In this document: positions 34,017 through 42,759 of the stretch, piece after piece
How the letters are laid out: the number at the start of each line of letters is the position of its first letter
How positions within the stretch are numbered: position 1 is the stretch's first letter
Origin: an uncultured Clostridia bacterium
GTDB taxonomy: Bacteria; Bacillota; Clostridia; Lachnospirales; Anaerotignaceae
Assembly: GCA_902477755.1 (NCBI GenBank)
Contig: CABSIK010000003.1
Location: 246,804 to 310,803, forward strand
Direction: 5' to 3'
DNA length: 64,000 bases
Notes under the pieces: model-generated
Databases searched by the model: none
Told to the model about the DNA's origin: nothing
Seen by the model: the letters and a program-made list of their open reading frames with translations, nothing else
Made by a program: the position numbers and the translations under genes

Positions 34017-35906
34017 ATGAAAACATTTTCCAAACAATCGAAAAAGCTGCGGAAATTTTTCCATTCCGCACCTTTGCCCAGAGCCATATTATGGATACTG
34101 ACCTTAGCATTTCCTATTTATATGACCCTTGTGGCAAACTACATTTCTTTTGGCTCCCGTTCCATGCTGTCTACACTCATCACAGCACAGACAGGCGCCT
34201 TTGTTCTGGGGCTGCTTCTGGTTTACGGCGTATACTTCACATTTGTGTTTCTGTTCCGCCGCTTTTCCACAGCCGCAGGCATCACAGGATTTTTGTTCAT
34301 CTTACTGCCCCTCATTGACCACTTCAAATCCATCATTTTGCAGGATCATTTTTATCCCTGGGATTTGACGCTGGCACAGAATGCAGGCAGCTTCACGGAG
34401 TTTTTAGGCTCCATTTCATTTCCATGGCAGTATATCCTGCTTTTTGTGGTGACCATCCTTTACTGGCTGTTCCTCCATGTGACCCGACCCATGCTGCCCA
34501 TCCGCAGCAAAGTGCATTTTGTGGGAGTTCCGGTACTGGCAGCCCTTCTGGTAGTATTTGTCACCAACACAACCGTAAGAGGATGCTATGAACCCCTTTT
34601 CGGCATTGTCATCAACGAAGAAACTGATCAGGATTATATTTATGACAATTACGGCTTTTTGACTGGCTTTGCCCTGAACTTCGGCACCGTTGACACACTG
34701 ATGCCCCAGGATTACAGCGAAGAAGTCATGGCGGAGATGTTCGCGCCCTTTGTTCCCACTGGGGAAGAAGATACTTCCGACTTTGAAAATCCTGACGTTA
34801 TTGTGGTACTGTCCGAAGCCTTTTGGGACCCTACCAAACTGGAAGGCGTGACCTTCTCCGAAGATCCGCTGAAAAACTACCGCGCCATTGCGGCAGAACA
34901 TCCCAGCGGCGAAATGGTTTCCTGTACCTTCGGCGGCGGCACCATCCGACCGGAGTTTGAACTCCAGTCCGGCATGTCTACCAGCACACTTCCTTCCGGC
35001 AACATGCCTTATCAGCAGTATTTAAAGGAAAAAACATTTGCTTACGCCCAGCTGTTCAAAAGTCTGGGATATGACACTTTGGGCGTCCATACCTATCAGA
35101 AAACATTTTATGAACGCGACCGGGCTTATCCTCTCATGGGCTATGACGATTTTCTGGGTGAAAACGACATGCATGCAGAACTCCACTGGAACAGCGGCCC
35201 TTACATCACCGACCAGACCATCGCCGAAGAAATCATTTATCAGCTGGAACAGCCCCACGAAACAGGTCTGTATCTGACTGCCATCACCATGGAAAACCAC
35301 AGTCTGTACACAGATAAATTCGATTCCTCCGATTGGGATATTAAAGTCAGCGGTGACAATCTGTCTGAGCAGGAAGTCATTTCCCTTCAGAACTACGCCA
35401 AAGGTGTCAGTGATTCCGATGCAGCGCTGGGTATGCTCTATGATTACATCATGCAGCGCGAAAAACCCACAGTTCTCCTTTGGTACGGTGACCACCTGCC
35501 GACACTGGGGGATAATTTCACACCCTACACATCCACAGGCACCATCCATGCAGACAAAGCCGCAGAATGGACTGAAAAAGAAAAATACACCATGTTCTGC
35601 ACCCCTTATGTCATGTTTGCCAACTACGACACCGGCAACGACTATCGTGCAGAAGATCAGCAGGTTTCTCCTTATCTGCTGCCGGCACTGCTCTGCGATT
35701 ACATCAACGCACCTGCATGTCTGCAAACCAATTTCCTGCTTCATGTATTTGAAACTTGCCCCGTGATGAGCTCTTATTACAACCTCTACTCACCGGAAAG
35801 CACTCCAGAAGAACGAGAAGAAATCCAGAAACTTCACCGCTATCTGACCTATGATGAACTCATTGGCGAAAAATATCTGGATAAAATGCAAGGATTTGAA
35901 TTTTAA
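34017..35906 (+). CDS. Lipoteichoic acid synthase-like sulfatase-domain protein
   Basis: A 629-residue membrane enzyme of the LtaS/MdoB/phosphoglycerol transferase group. About five membrane segments occupy residues 25-190 and an extracellular alkaline-phosphatase-fold domain follows (PDVIVVLSEAFWDPTKL). The metal-site glutamate (SEAF), the nucleophile region with Thr (FGGGTIRPEFELQSG) and the YGDHLP motif are present. Known relatives polymerise glycerol phosphate or decorate cell-wall glycans. The gene is alone between its promoter and a strong terminator, so its exact polymer is unknown. Confidence 0.9.
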   Translation: MKTFSKQSKKLRKFFHSAPLPRAILWILTLAFPIYMTLVANYISFGSRSMLSTLITAQTGAFVLGLLLVYGVYFTFVFLFRRFSTAAGITGFLFILLPLIDHFKSIILQDHFYPWDLTLAQNAGSFTEFLGSISFPWQYILLFVVTILYWLFLHVTRPMLPIRSKVHFVGVPVLAALLVVFVTNTTVRGCYEPLFGIVINEETDQDYIYDNYGFLTGFALNFGTVDTLMPQDYSEEVMAEMFAPFVPTGEEDTSDFENPDVIVVLSEAFWDPTKLEGVTFSEDPLKNYRAIAAEHPSGEMVSCTFGGGTIRPEFELQSGMSTSTLPSGNMPYQQYLKEKTFAYAQLFKSLGYDTLGVHTYQKTFYERDRAYPLMGYDDFLGENDMHAELHWNSGPYITDQTIAEEIIYQLEQPHETGLYLTAITMENHSLYTDKFDSSDWDIKVSGDNLSEQEVISLQNYAKGVSDSDAALGMLYDYIMQREKPTVLLWYGDHLPTLGDNFTPYTSTGTIHADKAAEWTEKEKYTMFCTPYVMFANYDTGNDYRAEDQQVSPYLLPALLCDYINAPACLQTNFLLHVFETCPVMSSYYNLYSPESTPEEREEIQKLHRYLTYDELIGEKYLDKMQGFEF

Positions 35907-35919
35907 TCACATTTTATAC

Positions 35920-35954
35920 AAAAACACCTGACGGAAAAACCGTCAGGTGTTTTT
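35920..35954 (+). terminator. Terminator after the LTA-synthase-like gene
   Basis: AAAAACACCTGACGG (35920-35934) pairs perfectly with CCGTCAGGTGTTTTT (35940-35954). Confidence 0.93.
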
Positions 35955-35995
35955 GCATTTTGTGTAATTTATTTAGGATTGAAGGAAATTGCGTC

Positions 35996-36412
35996 TTAGA
36001 TCACTTCTTTCATGGAACGCCAGTTTGGAATAACCTTTTTCTGTTTTTCCTTTTCCAGCACTTCCACATTGCATTCTTCCAGCTGTTCTTCTGCCTGATC
36101 TTTTTCTTCTGTGCGGATTGCCCAGTGGATCAGGAAGGACAGACCTGCTCTGAGAACAATGATGCAGCCAACCAATGCGATTTCAGAAAACTCGCGTACG
36201 ATAACTGTCCGCAGGATTTCGCCGCCCAATTTGAATTCCAGTGCCATTGCCATGGCACGGCATAATTTCACGCGTGTATGGGGATCGCCTTTGATATAAT
36301 TAACGGTAGCACGCAATGCGCCTGCCAGCAAAACCAATACGCCAATCAATTCCAGCAAAATAATGGAATATTCAATCAATTCTCTCATCAAATGGTGCAG
36401 CACTTCTGTCAT
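35996..36412 (-). CDS. DUF1622 family membrane protein
   Basis: A 138-residue protein with two to three membrane segments (IEYSIILLELIGVLVLLAGAL, IALVGCIIVLRAGLSFLIHWAI) and a charged C-terminal tail. The central KLCRAMAMALEFKLGGEILRTVI is the conserved block of DUF1622, a family without known function. The ATG at 36412 has AGGAGGGA eight bases upstream; the longer frame starts with TTG upstream of that site. Confidence 0.82.
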   Translation of the reverse strand: MTEVLHHLMRELIEYSIILLELIGVLVLLAGALRATVNYIKGDPHTRVKLCRAMAMALEFKLGGEILRTVIVREFSEIALVGCIIVLRAGLSFLIHWAIRTEEKDQAEEQLEECNVEVLEKEKQKKVIPNWRSMKEVI

Positions 36413-36767
36413 ATAAGCATTCCCTCCTGTAATCAATTTGTTCTCTTTTCTATATAAAAATCTTAACAGAATCTTTATGTCCTGTAAATAAAAATATTCA
36501 TTTTTTTAAAATTTCTTGCATATTATCAGAAAACCCTACTGTTTTAAAGGGAAATTACCGTGCAAATTGTATGCCCCATCAAAAAAATCCAACAGTTCCC
36601 ATGGTTTTGTCTGACATGATCTGCATTTTGTTGCTTTTCCATCTTTTTTTCATATATTTTGCAGTTTTCGCAGTTTTTTCGTTTTTCGAAATAGGTTTTT
36701 TCAAATTCCTTAAGTTAGCTGTAAGTTTCTATTCACAAATTAGACACATTTTCCCGATATACTATAG

Positions 36768-36945
36768 GAGAAGTCAAAAGGACGCCCCCTTTTACTTCCC
36801 GCCTGAGGTGATTTCCCCGAGTTGCCTCAGGCCCCCCTTCCCAAAAGCGAATTCCAAATTATTTGTAAACATAGAACATACCCCTCCCCTTACTCGATGC
36901 GAACACATCGAAACAAAAAGGCTCTCGAACAGAGAGCCTTTTTTC
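36768..36945 (+). ncRNA. Candidate C-rich small RNA or leader RNA
   Basis: A promoter-like TATACT (36758-36763) precedes about 180 bases with several hairpins (GCCTGAGG/CCTCAGGC at 36801-36832, CGATG/CATCG, and a final GGCTCTC/GAGAGCC stem followed by six T at 36920-36944). Unpaired stretches are strikingly C-rich (CCCCCTTTT, TTCCCGCC, TTTCCCCG, CCCCCCTTCCC, CCCCTCCCC). No reading frame is convincing. It ends 63 bases before the Crp/Fnr gene. In the 595-base gap 36413-37007 the part before 36700 shows nothing I can name. Confidence 0.55.
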
Positions 36946-37007
36946 TTGCCAAAAAAGCAATTGCTTGTTACACTGAAGATAATCCATCCGAAAGCGGTGA
37001 AAACAAT

Positions 37008-37679
37008 ATGATACGAGAATATGAAACCTTATTTGCTGAAAACTTTTCCTTCTGGGAACATCTGACGGAAGACCAGAAAGACCTGCTGTGCCGCAGTGCT
37101 GCGCTGTCCACCTACCCAAAGGGGGTAAATCTCCACAACGGCAGCGAAGAATGTGCTGGTCTGCTTTACATCAAGTCCGGACAGCTGCGGGCATACCTGC
37201 TCTCTGAAGACGGACGGGAAGTTACCCTTTACCGCCTCTATCCCAGAGATATCTGCATCCTTTCCGCTTCCTGCGTGCTGGATGCCATTACATTTGACGT
37301 TTCCGTGGATACCGTGGAAAAATCGGAAATCCTTACTGTCAGTGCTTCTGCCTTTCATAAGCTGGCAACAGAAAACGTCTATGTGGAGGCCTGCGGCTAC
37401 CATATGGCGGCAGACCGTTTTTCCGACGTTATGTGGGCCATGCAGCAGATTCTTTTCATGGCAATGGACAAACGGCTGGCAATCTTCCTCACGGACGAAA
37501 TGTCAAAAACAAAGTCTGATGAAATCCATATGACACAGGAGCAAATCGCCAAGTATATGGGCACTGCCAGAGAGGTAGTCACCCGTATGATTAAGTATTT
37601 TGCAGAGGAAGGCATTGTGGAAACCTTCCGAGGCGGTATCCGCATTCTGGATAAAAAGAAACTGCGGTCTTATCTTTAA
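37008..37679 (+). CDS. Crp/Fnr family transcriptional regulator
   Basis: A 223-residue regulator with an N-terminal cyclic-nucleotide-binding-fold domain (about 15-130) and a C-terminal winged helix (MTQEQIAKYMGTAREVVTRMIKYFAEEGIVETFRGGIRI). The recognition helix TAREVVTRMIKYF is clear. The sensor domain has cysteines (CRSAA, EECAG, CILSASC, EACG) but not the Fnr iron-sulfur spacing, so the signal is unknown. Start ATG 37008 has only a weak GGTGA ribosome site. It lies downstream of the small-RNA candidate and convergent to the NapH/ferredoxin pair. Confidence 0.9.
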   Translation: MIREYETLFAENFSFWEHLTEDQKDLLCRSAALSTYPKGVNLHNGSEECAGLLYIKSGQLRAYLLSEDGREVTLYRLYPRDICILSASCVLDAITFDVSVDTVEKSEILTVSASAFHKLATENVYVEACGYHMAADRFSDVMWAMQQILFMAMDKRLAIFLTDEMSKTKSDEIHMTQEQIAKYMGTAREVVTRMIKYFAEEGIVETFRGGIRILDKKKLRSYL

Positions 37680-37682
37680 ACG

Positions 37683-37725
37683 AAAAACAGAGCGGCATTT
37701 CCTTTGGGAAAACCGCTCTGTTTTT
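37683..37725. terminator. Bidirectional terminator
   Basis: AAAAACAGAGCGG and CCGCTCTGTTTTT arms around a 17-base loop, between the convergent Crp/Fnr and NapH-like genes. Confidence 0.88.
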
Positions 37726-37739
37726 CTATTGTAGGAGAA

Positions 37740-38348
37740 TCATTTTGTCTGGGGTACACCACAAGCGCCATTGCATCTGTGCTTCGCCTTACAGATGGTC
37801 TGGGTCATGGTTCCCATAGGACAGTATACACACCATGACCGTGGTTTATACAAAATCATAGTAATCAGCCCCAAAACGGTGGATGTGAGCATCACGCTGT
37901 AAAAACCAAAGGCAAACTGTGCTACCCAAGGAGCTACTGCTGTACCGTGATACGCCCAGTTCCAAGGCAGTTTGATTGTCCAGAGGAGTGTCACCACTTC
38001 CTTCAGATTTCTTGTGCCCTCAAACACCAGATAAGTACTGAAAAGCATATTAAAAAACATAATAAAGAAGAAAATCAGGAATCCATAACGGAACCACTTG
38101 CTTCTAAGGAACTTTGGAATATCTTTTTTTCGGGAAAGTCCCAGCTTATTGCCCAGCAGGTCAAAAAGCTGTCCTCTGCCGCAGAATTTATTGCAGTACA
38201 TTTTATCTCCGCCAAAAATGGCAATGAGCAGCGGAATGAAGAAGCACAACAGCCCCATCCACGCAAAAAGGATATTGAAAAAGCCCAAAATCAAATAGGC
38301 CGCGGAAACAATCCATAAATAATCATACCATTTTTTCTGCTTTGTCAT
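37740..38348 (-). CDS. NapH-like membrane iron-sulfur protein
   Basis: A 202-residue membrane protein with about four to five transmembrane segments and two cysteine clusters on the same side: KMYCNKFCGRGQLFDLLG (CxxxC with following Arg) and SWCVYCPMGTMTQTICKAKHRCNGACG. This matches the NapH/YccM/RsxB-like group that hands electrons between quinones or flavoproteins and ferredoxins. Its ATG overlaps the ferredoxin stop by four bases (ATGA), so the two proteins form an electron-transfer pair; the donor and acceptor are unknown. Confidence 0.85.
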   Translation of the reverse strand: MTKQKKWYDYLWIVSAAYLILGFFNILFAWMGLLCFFIPLLIAIFGGDKMYCNKFCGRGQLFDLLGNKLGLSRKKDIPKFLRSKWFRYGFLIFFFIMFFNMLFSTYLVFEGTRNLKEVVTLLWTIKLPWNWAYHGTAVAPWVAQFAFGFYSVMLTSTVLGLITMILYKPRSWCVYCPMGTMTQTICKAKHRCNGACGVPQTK

Positions 38349-38539
38349 GGTGTCACCTCCTGCATTTCAATAACGGACGCCGGACATGCTGCGGCGCATC
38401 TTCCACAGCCCACACATTTTGCGCTCACATCTGCGTAAAGTCCTTTATAAATGAAAATGGCGCCTACTGGACAAACCTTTGCACAGGTACCGCAGGCAAC
38501 ACATTCTTTGATCTGTACATTTGCTTTTCTTTTTGCCAT
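38345..38539 (-). CDS. Two-cluster 4Fe-4S ferredoxin
   Basis: A 64-residue ferredoxin starting MAKRKANVQIKECVACG. Two CxxCxxCxxxCP motifs are complete: C13, C16, C19, C23 and C42, C45, C48, C52. AGGAGG precedes the ATG at 38539. Co-translated with the NapH-like gene. Confidence 0.95.
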   Translation of the reverse strand: MAKRKANVQIKECVACGTCAKVCPVGAIFIYKGLYADVSAKCVGCGRCAAACPASVIEMQEVTP

Positions 38540-38613
38540 ATTGTTTCCTCCTGTTGTTTTATCTGAAATCAGTATACACCATGCTTTTTTCTTCTTCCGT
38601 GATGGAGTCACAT

Positions 38614-38648
38614 AAAAAACGGATAAATCCCAAAGATTTATCCGTTTA
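38614..38648 (-). terminator. Terminator after trkH
   Basis: AACGGATAAATC and GATTTATCCGTT arms with flanking A/T runs, between the NapH/ferredoxin promoter region and the TrkH stop. Confidence 0.8.
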
Positions 38649-38670
38649 TCTTGCCTATTTATTTTTCAGC

Positions 38671-40116
38671 TCAGGCTCTCCGCCAGATGGAAGGCGAGAA
38701 CAGCATGATCATAGGGAAAATTTCCAATCGTCCAAAGAGCATGTCCAAACTCAGCACAATTTTGGAGAAGTCCGAGAACAGAGAGAAATTTTCCACTGGC
38801 CCTACCAATGACAGCCCTGGCCCGACGTTCCCCAAGGTGGTGATTACCGCTGTAATGGAAGTGGTAAAGTCGTAATTGTCTATAGAAACCAATATGAAGG
38901 AGCCGAAAAGCAGCATCACATAGGTGATGAAATACCCCGTTGTACCCTGAATGGTCTCATCACTGACACGCTGCCCCTCCAGTTTGATGATATTCACAGA
39001 ACGTGGATGGACAATGTGCCGAATTTCCCGTAATGTCAGCTTCAGCAGGATAATGAAACGGGAAACCTTGATACCGCCGCCGGTGGAACCGCCGCAGGCC
39101 CCCAGCATGGTCAATACCACCAGTATGGTCTTAGACAGTTCCGGCCATTCTTCATAGTTTGCTGTAATAAAGCCTGTGGTACTGGTGATGGTTGCCACTT
39201 GGAACACCGCATGACGGAAAGCGCTTTCCAATGTGGGATACAGGTGCACAATATTGGCTGTGATCACCGCAGTGGAAATACCTACAATGACCAGATAATA
39301 CCGGAGTTCTTCGTTTTTGAACACCGCTTTGAAATCCCGTACCAAAAGCAGATAAAACATATTGAAGTTGATACTGAACAACAGCATGAACACCGTAATG
39401 ACATATTCAAAGTAGGGACTGTCATAAGCGGCAATACTGCTGTTTTTAATGGAGAAACCGCCAGTACCTGCCGTAGAAAGAGCATGGTTGACACTGTCAA
39501 AGAGCGGCATTCCCCCTGCAAAAAGGAATATCATCTCCAAAATAGTCATGGCAATGTAAATGCCATACAAGATTTTTGCTGTTGATTTGATCTTCGGCAC
39601 CAGTTTGCTGACTACGGGGCCAGGCGCTTCCGCTTTCATCAGATGCATGGAACGATCATCACCCAACGGCACAATGGCAAGGACGAATACCAGAATCCCC
39701 ATACCGCCAATCCAGTGGGTAAAACTGCGCCAGAACAATATACTCATGGGCAAGCCTTCGATTTCCGAAAGGACTGTCGCCCCTGTTGTAGTAAAGCCGG
39801 ATACTGTTTCAAAGAAGCAGTTGACAGCACCGTCAATGGCACCGCTGAAGTAAAAAGGCATTGCACCAAAAATGGACATGACAATCCAGGAAAGGGCAAC
39901 AATGACAAAGCCCTCTCTGCCATAAATCCTTTTGTTCTTGGGTGCAAAATGCTTCATGGCTGTTCCGATAACCAAAAGGAGTATAATGGTAATCAGAAAA
40001 GCCCGTAATTCATTGGTTTCTCCTTTATATAACGCCAGCAGTGCAGAAATGGACATGAGCAGACCTTCCGCCTGCATAATATTGCCTAGGATATAGGCCA
40101 TCATTTTATAGTTCAT
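38671..40116 (-). CDS. trkH: TrkH/KtrB-type potassium uptake channel
   Basis: Membrane subunit of Trk/Ktr potassium uptake. The 481-residue protein has eight to ten membrane segments in four M1-P-M2 repeats with selectivity-filter pieces such as TVSGFTTTGATVLSE, ALSTAGTGGFSIKN, TITSTTGFITANYEEW and TTLGNVGPGLSLVGP. It follows trkA by nine bases on the minus strand, so the two subunits are made together. Confidence 0.95.
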   Translation of the reverse strand: MNYKMMAYILGNIMQAEGLLMSISALLALYKGETNELRAFLITIILLLVIGTAMKHFAPKNKRIYGREGFVIVALSWIVMSIFGAMPFYFSGAIDGAVNCFFETVSGFTTTGATVLSEIEGLPMSILFWRSFTHWIGGMGILVFVLAIVPLGDDRSMHLMKAEAPGPVVSKLVPKIKSTAKILYGIYIAMTILEMIFLFAGGMPLFDSVNHALSTAGTGGFSIKNSSIAAYDSPYFEYVITVFMLLFSINFNMFYLLLVRDFKAVFKNEELRYYLVIVGISTAVITANIVHLYPTLESAFRHAVFQVATITSTTGFITANYEEWPELSKTILVVLTMLGACGGSTGGGIKVSRFIILLKLTLREIRHIVHPRSVNIIKLEGQRVSDETIQGTTGYFITYVMLLFGSFILVSIDNYDFTTSITAVITTLGNVGPGLSLVGPVENFSLFSDFSKIVLSLDMLFGRLEIFPMIMLFSPSIWRRA

Positions 40117-40124
40117 AATACTTC

Positions 40125-41495
40125 CTACCCTATCAGTTTCTGCTGAATTTCCCGCAAGTCAGTCAAATGACGTCCTGCTGTAACGATAATGACATTATCA
40201 CCGATCTCAATGGTATCATTACCACCAGGAATGATGATCTTACCGTCACGGATGATGGTTGCCACCAGTACATTTTCTTTTGTCTTGAGGTTTTTCAGCG
40301 GAACTCCCACTACGCCAGATTTTTCTCTTACCTTAAATTCCACCGCTTCCACCTGCTCATTGATGAGATGGTGCAGGGTTTCCACATTGCTGCTGCCCAC
40401 AGAGTTCTGCATAGCGCGGACATAGCGCACAATGTTGTTTGCCGCAATGGCCTTGGGTGAAATAAAACTGTCGATATCCATTTTATCCAGAATTTCCGTA
40501 AAGGAAAGCTTATTGATCTTCACAATCACTTTGGATACTTTCATAGCCTTCGCATAGAGTCCAACAATGATGTTTTCCTCATCCATACCTGTCAGCGTTA
40601 CCAGAGCGTCTGTTTTATCCAGACCTTCTTCCTGCAGGACTTCCTTATCTGTGCCGTCCGCATGGATGATAACCGCCTCAGGCAGCATTTCACAAAGATA
40701 TTCACAGCGCGCTTTATCCCGTTCGATGATCTTTACACGAACTTTAATGGAAATCAGTTCCTTTGCCAGATAATAAGCCAAACGGCTGCCGCCGATGATC
40801 ATAACACTGCGCGCACGGTTGCGGAACAGCCCCAGTACACGGAAGAATCGTTCGATCTCGATATGTTCCGCTGTGATATGGATACGGTCGCCGCTGTGCA
40901 GCACAAAATCACCGGAAGGGATGATAACTTCATCCTCACGCTGTACCACACAAATCAGAATTTTTACCTGAAATTCCTTGTACAGCGCCCACAAAGGCAT
41001 ACCATCCAGTACACTGTTTTCCGGTACCTTCAGACCTACCAATTCTACACGTCCCCTTGCAAAAGGTTCGATCTGCAATGCGGACGGGAAACGCAGCAGA
41101 CGGGAAATTTCCTGAGCCGCCGCTGATTCCGGATTAACAGCCATACTCAGCCCCAGTTCTTCTTTCAAAAGGTTGATCTGCGCAAAGTATTCGGGATTGC
41201 GGACACGGGCAATGGTATGTCTTGCGCCCAATTTCTTCCCGATCAGACAGCACAGCATGTTCACTTCATCGGCGGAAGTTGCCGCAATGAGCAAATCAGC
41301 TTCCGGCACCCCTGCTTCTTTTTGCAGTGCCGCACTGCACCCGTTGCCTTCCACACAAATGATGTCCATGGTGTTGCCTGCATTTTCCAATGCGGTGGCA
41401 TTGCTGTCTATGATAACGATATCATGACCTTCGGTAGACAGTTGAGCCGCCACTGTACTGCCGACTTTACCGTCCCCTACAATTACAATATGCAT
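40125..41495 (-). CDS. trkA: Trk system potassium uptake regulatory subunit TrkA
   Basis: Cytoplasmic RCK-domain gating subunit. The 456-residue protein is a tandem duplication: Rossmann-fold RCK_N (MHIVIVGDGKVGSTVA) plus RCK_C, then a second RCK_N (VMIIGGSRLAYYLAKEL) plus RCK_C. The first nucleotide site fits NAD(H)/ADP binding; in the second half GGSRLA replaces the usual GxGxxG, suggesting a weakened site. Upstream partner of trkH. Confidence 0.95.
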   Translation of the reverse strand: MHIVIVGDGKVGSTVAAQLSTEGHDIVIIDSNATALENAGNTMDIICVEGNGCSAALQKEAGVPEADLLIAATSADEVNMLCCLIGKKLGARHTIARVRNPEYFAQINLLKEELGLSMAVNPESAAAQEISRLLRFPSALQIEPFARGRVELVGLKVPENSVLDGMPLWALYKEFQVKILICVVQREDEVIIPSGDFVLHSGDRIHITAEHIEIERFFRVLGLFRNRARSVMIIGGSRLAYYLAKELISIKVRVKIIERDKARCEYLCEMLPEAVIIHADGTDKEVLQEEGLDKTDALVTLTGMDEENIIVGLYAKAMKVSKVIVKINKLSFTEILDKMDIDSFISPKAIAANNIVRYVRAMQNSVGSSNVETLHHLINEQVEAVEFKVREKSGVVGVPLKNLKTKENVLVATIIRDGKIIIPGGNDTIEIGDNVIIVTAGRHLTDLREIQQKLIG

Positions 41496-41663
41496 AGTAT
41501 CCTCCCTTACTTTGCGCCCTGCGCAAAATTACCTGTGTTTTCATACATATGCCACTATCTTAACATCTTCCCCCAGCAATTACAAGGGAGATTCCGCTAA
41601 AAAAGCATCAACATTCTCTTTTGCCATTGGCTTTCCAAAGGCAGAAAAAAGGCTGTATCCTTC

Positions 41664-41841
41664 GGGGTATCTTCATAAGAAAACAAAGAAAGCCGAAATA
41701 CTTATCATAACAAAGGATTCCGACTTTCCTATTCGCTTGAAATTTTAAATCATCTATTTTCTTCTGAAGAAAGCCACTGCTCTTCCCCTTAATAAATCAA
41801 GGAAAAAGAAAATCAATGTTTTCTTAAAGAAAAGTTGCTTT
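41664..41841 (+). repeat. Interspersed two-hairpin repeat, copy C
   Basis: 178 bp, plus orientation, more diverged than copies A, B and D (GGGGTATCTTCATAAG to AGTTGCTTT). AAAAGGCTGTAT (41647-41658) on the left and ATACAGTCTTTT (41844-41855) on the right are complementary apart from one G-T pair, so the element again sits between terminator-like arms, here after secF. The remainder of the 375-base gap 41496-41870 shows nothing else I can name. Confidence 0.85.
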
Positions 41842-41870
41842 CCATACAGTCTTTTGATTCTCTATTTCAT

Positions 41871-42746
41871 TTATTTCTCGTTCTTAGGCAACAGCACATA
41901 CCATACAGAGCCAGAAATGCATACAGAAGAATATGCCCCTGCCAAGATACCGATCATCATAGGCAGCGCAAATTCCTTCAGCGCAGGCACACCCAATACA
42001 TAAATAGCCCCAACGGTGAAGAATGTTGTCAGGGATGTATTGATGGAACGAGCCAATGTCTGGCTGATGCTCTTGTTGATCTTTTCCGCTGTCTGATTTG
42101 CATGGAATGCGCTCTTGTTTTCACGAATACGGTCAAAAATAACGATGGTAGCATTGATGGAGTACCCCAGAATGGTCAGCAGAACTACAATAAATGTATT
42201 GTTGACCGGGATACGGAATACTGCGTAAGCTGCCAGAACGATGAGCACGTCGTGAAGCAGAGCGATGATAGCACTGCCGCCGGCACGGAAATCGTGGAAC
42301 CGCAGGGAAATATACAGCAGCATTGCCACAGCCGCAATGAGTGTTGCTTTGATGGCTGCTGTCTGCATTTCACGGCTGACAGTACCGCTGACGTCATTGA
42401 CTTCCCCCATAACTGCGTTGGGGTATGCTTCCTGAATGGCATTTGTCAGTGCTTCTCTTGTGGTGCTGTCAATGGACTGAATTTTCACAGTCACTTCTGT
42501 TGTTCCGATGACCTGCTGAATCTGAGGACTGTCCTGTCCTGTCACATCTGTGATAATTTTTTGCAGATCTGCCTGTTCATATTCCTGCCCCAGATCCAGA
42601 TCAAAAGAGGTACCGCCAGTAAATTCCACGTCATACTGGAAAGCGCCTCTGCCTGCTTGGGCATTAAAGATCATTGCCGCAAAACCGATGATGATAACGA
42701 TCAAAGAAGCGGCGAAGAATTTTTTTCTGTTTTCGATAATTTTCAT
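41871..42746 (-). CDS. secF: Protein translocase subunit SecF
   Basis: Uses the proton-motive force to assist export through SecYEG. The 291-residue protein has six membrane segments, the first periplasmic-type loop with VEFTGGTSFDLDLG, and the conserved GYSINATIVIFDRIRE and SINTSLTTFFTV segments. AGGAGG lies eight bases before the ATG at 42746. It follows secD by 13 bases. In many Bacilli secD and secF are fused; here they are separate. Confidence 0.96.
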   Translation of the reverse strand: MKIIENRKKFFAASLIVIIIGFAAMIFNAQAGRGAFQYDVEFTGGTSFDLDLGQEYEQADLQKIITDVTGQDSPQIQQVIGTTEVTVKIQSIDSTTREALTNAIQEAYPNAVMGEVNDVSGTVSREMQTAAIKATLIAAVAMLLYISLRFHDFRAGGSAIIALLHDVLIVLAAYAVFRIPVNNTFIVVLLTILGYSINATIVIFDRIRENKSAFHANQTAEKINKSISQTLARSINTSLTTFFTVGAIYVLGVPALKEFALPMMIGILAGAYSSVCISGSVWYVLLPKNEK

Positions 42747-42759
42747 CTGCTCCGCCTCC

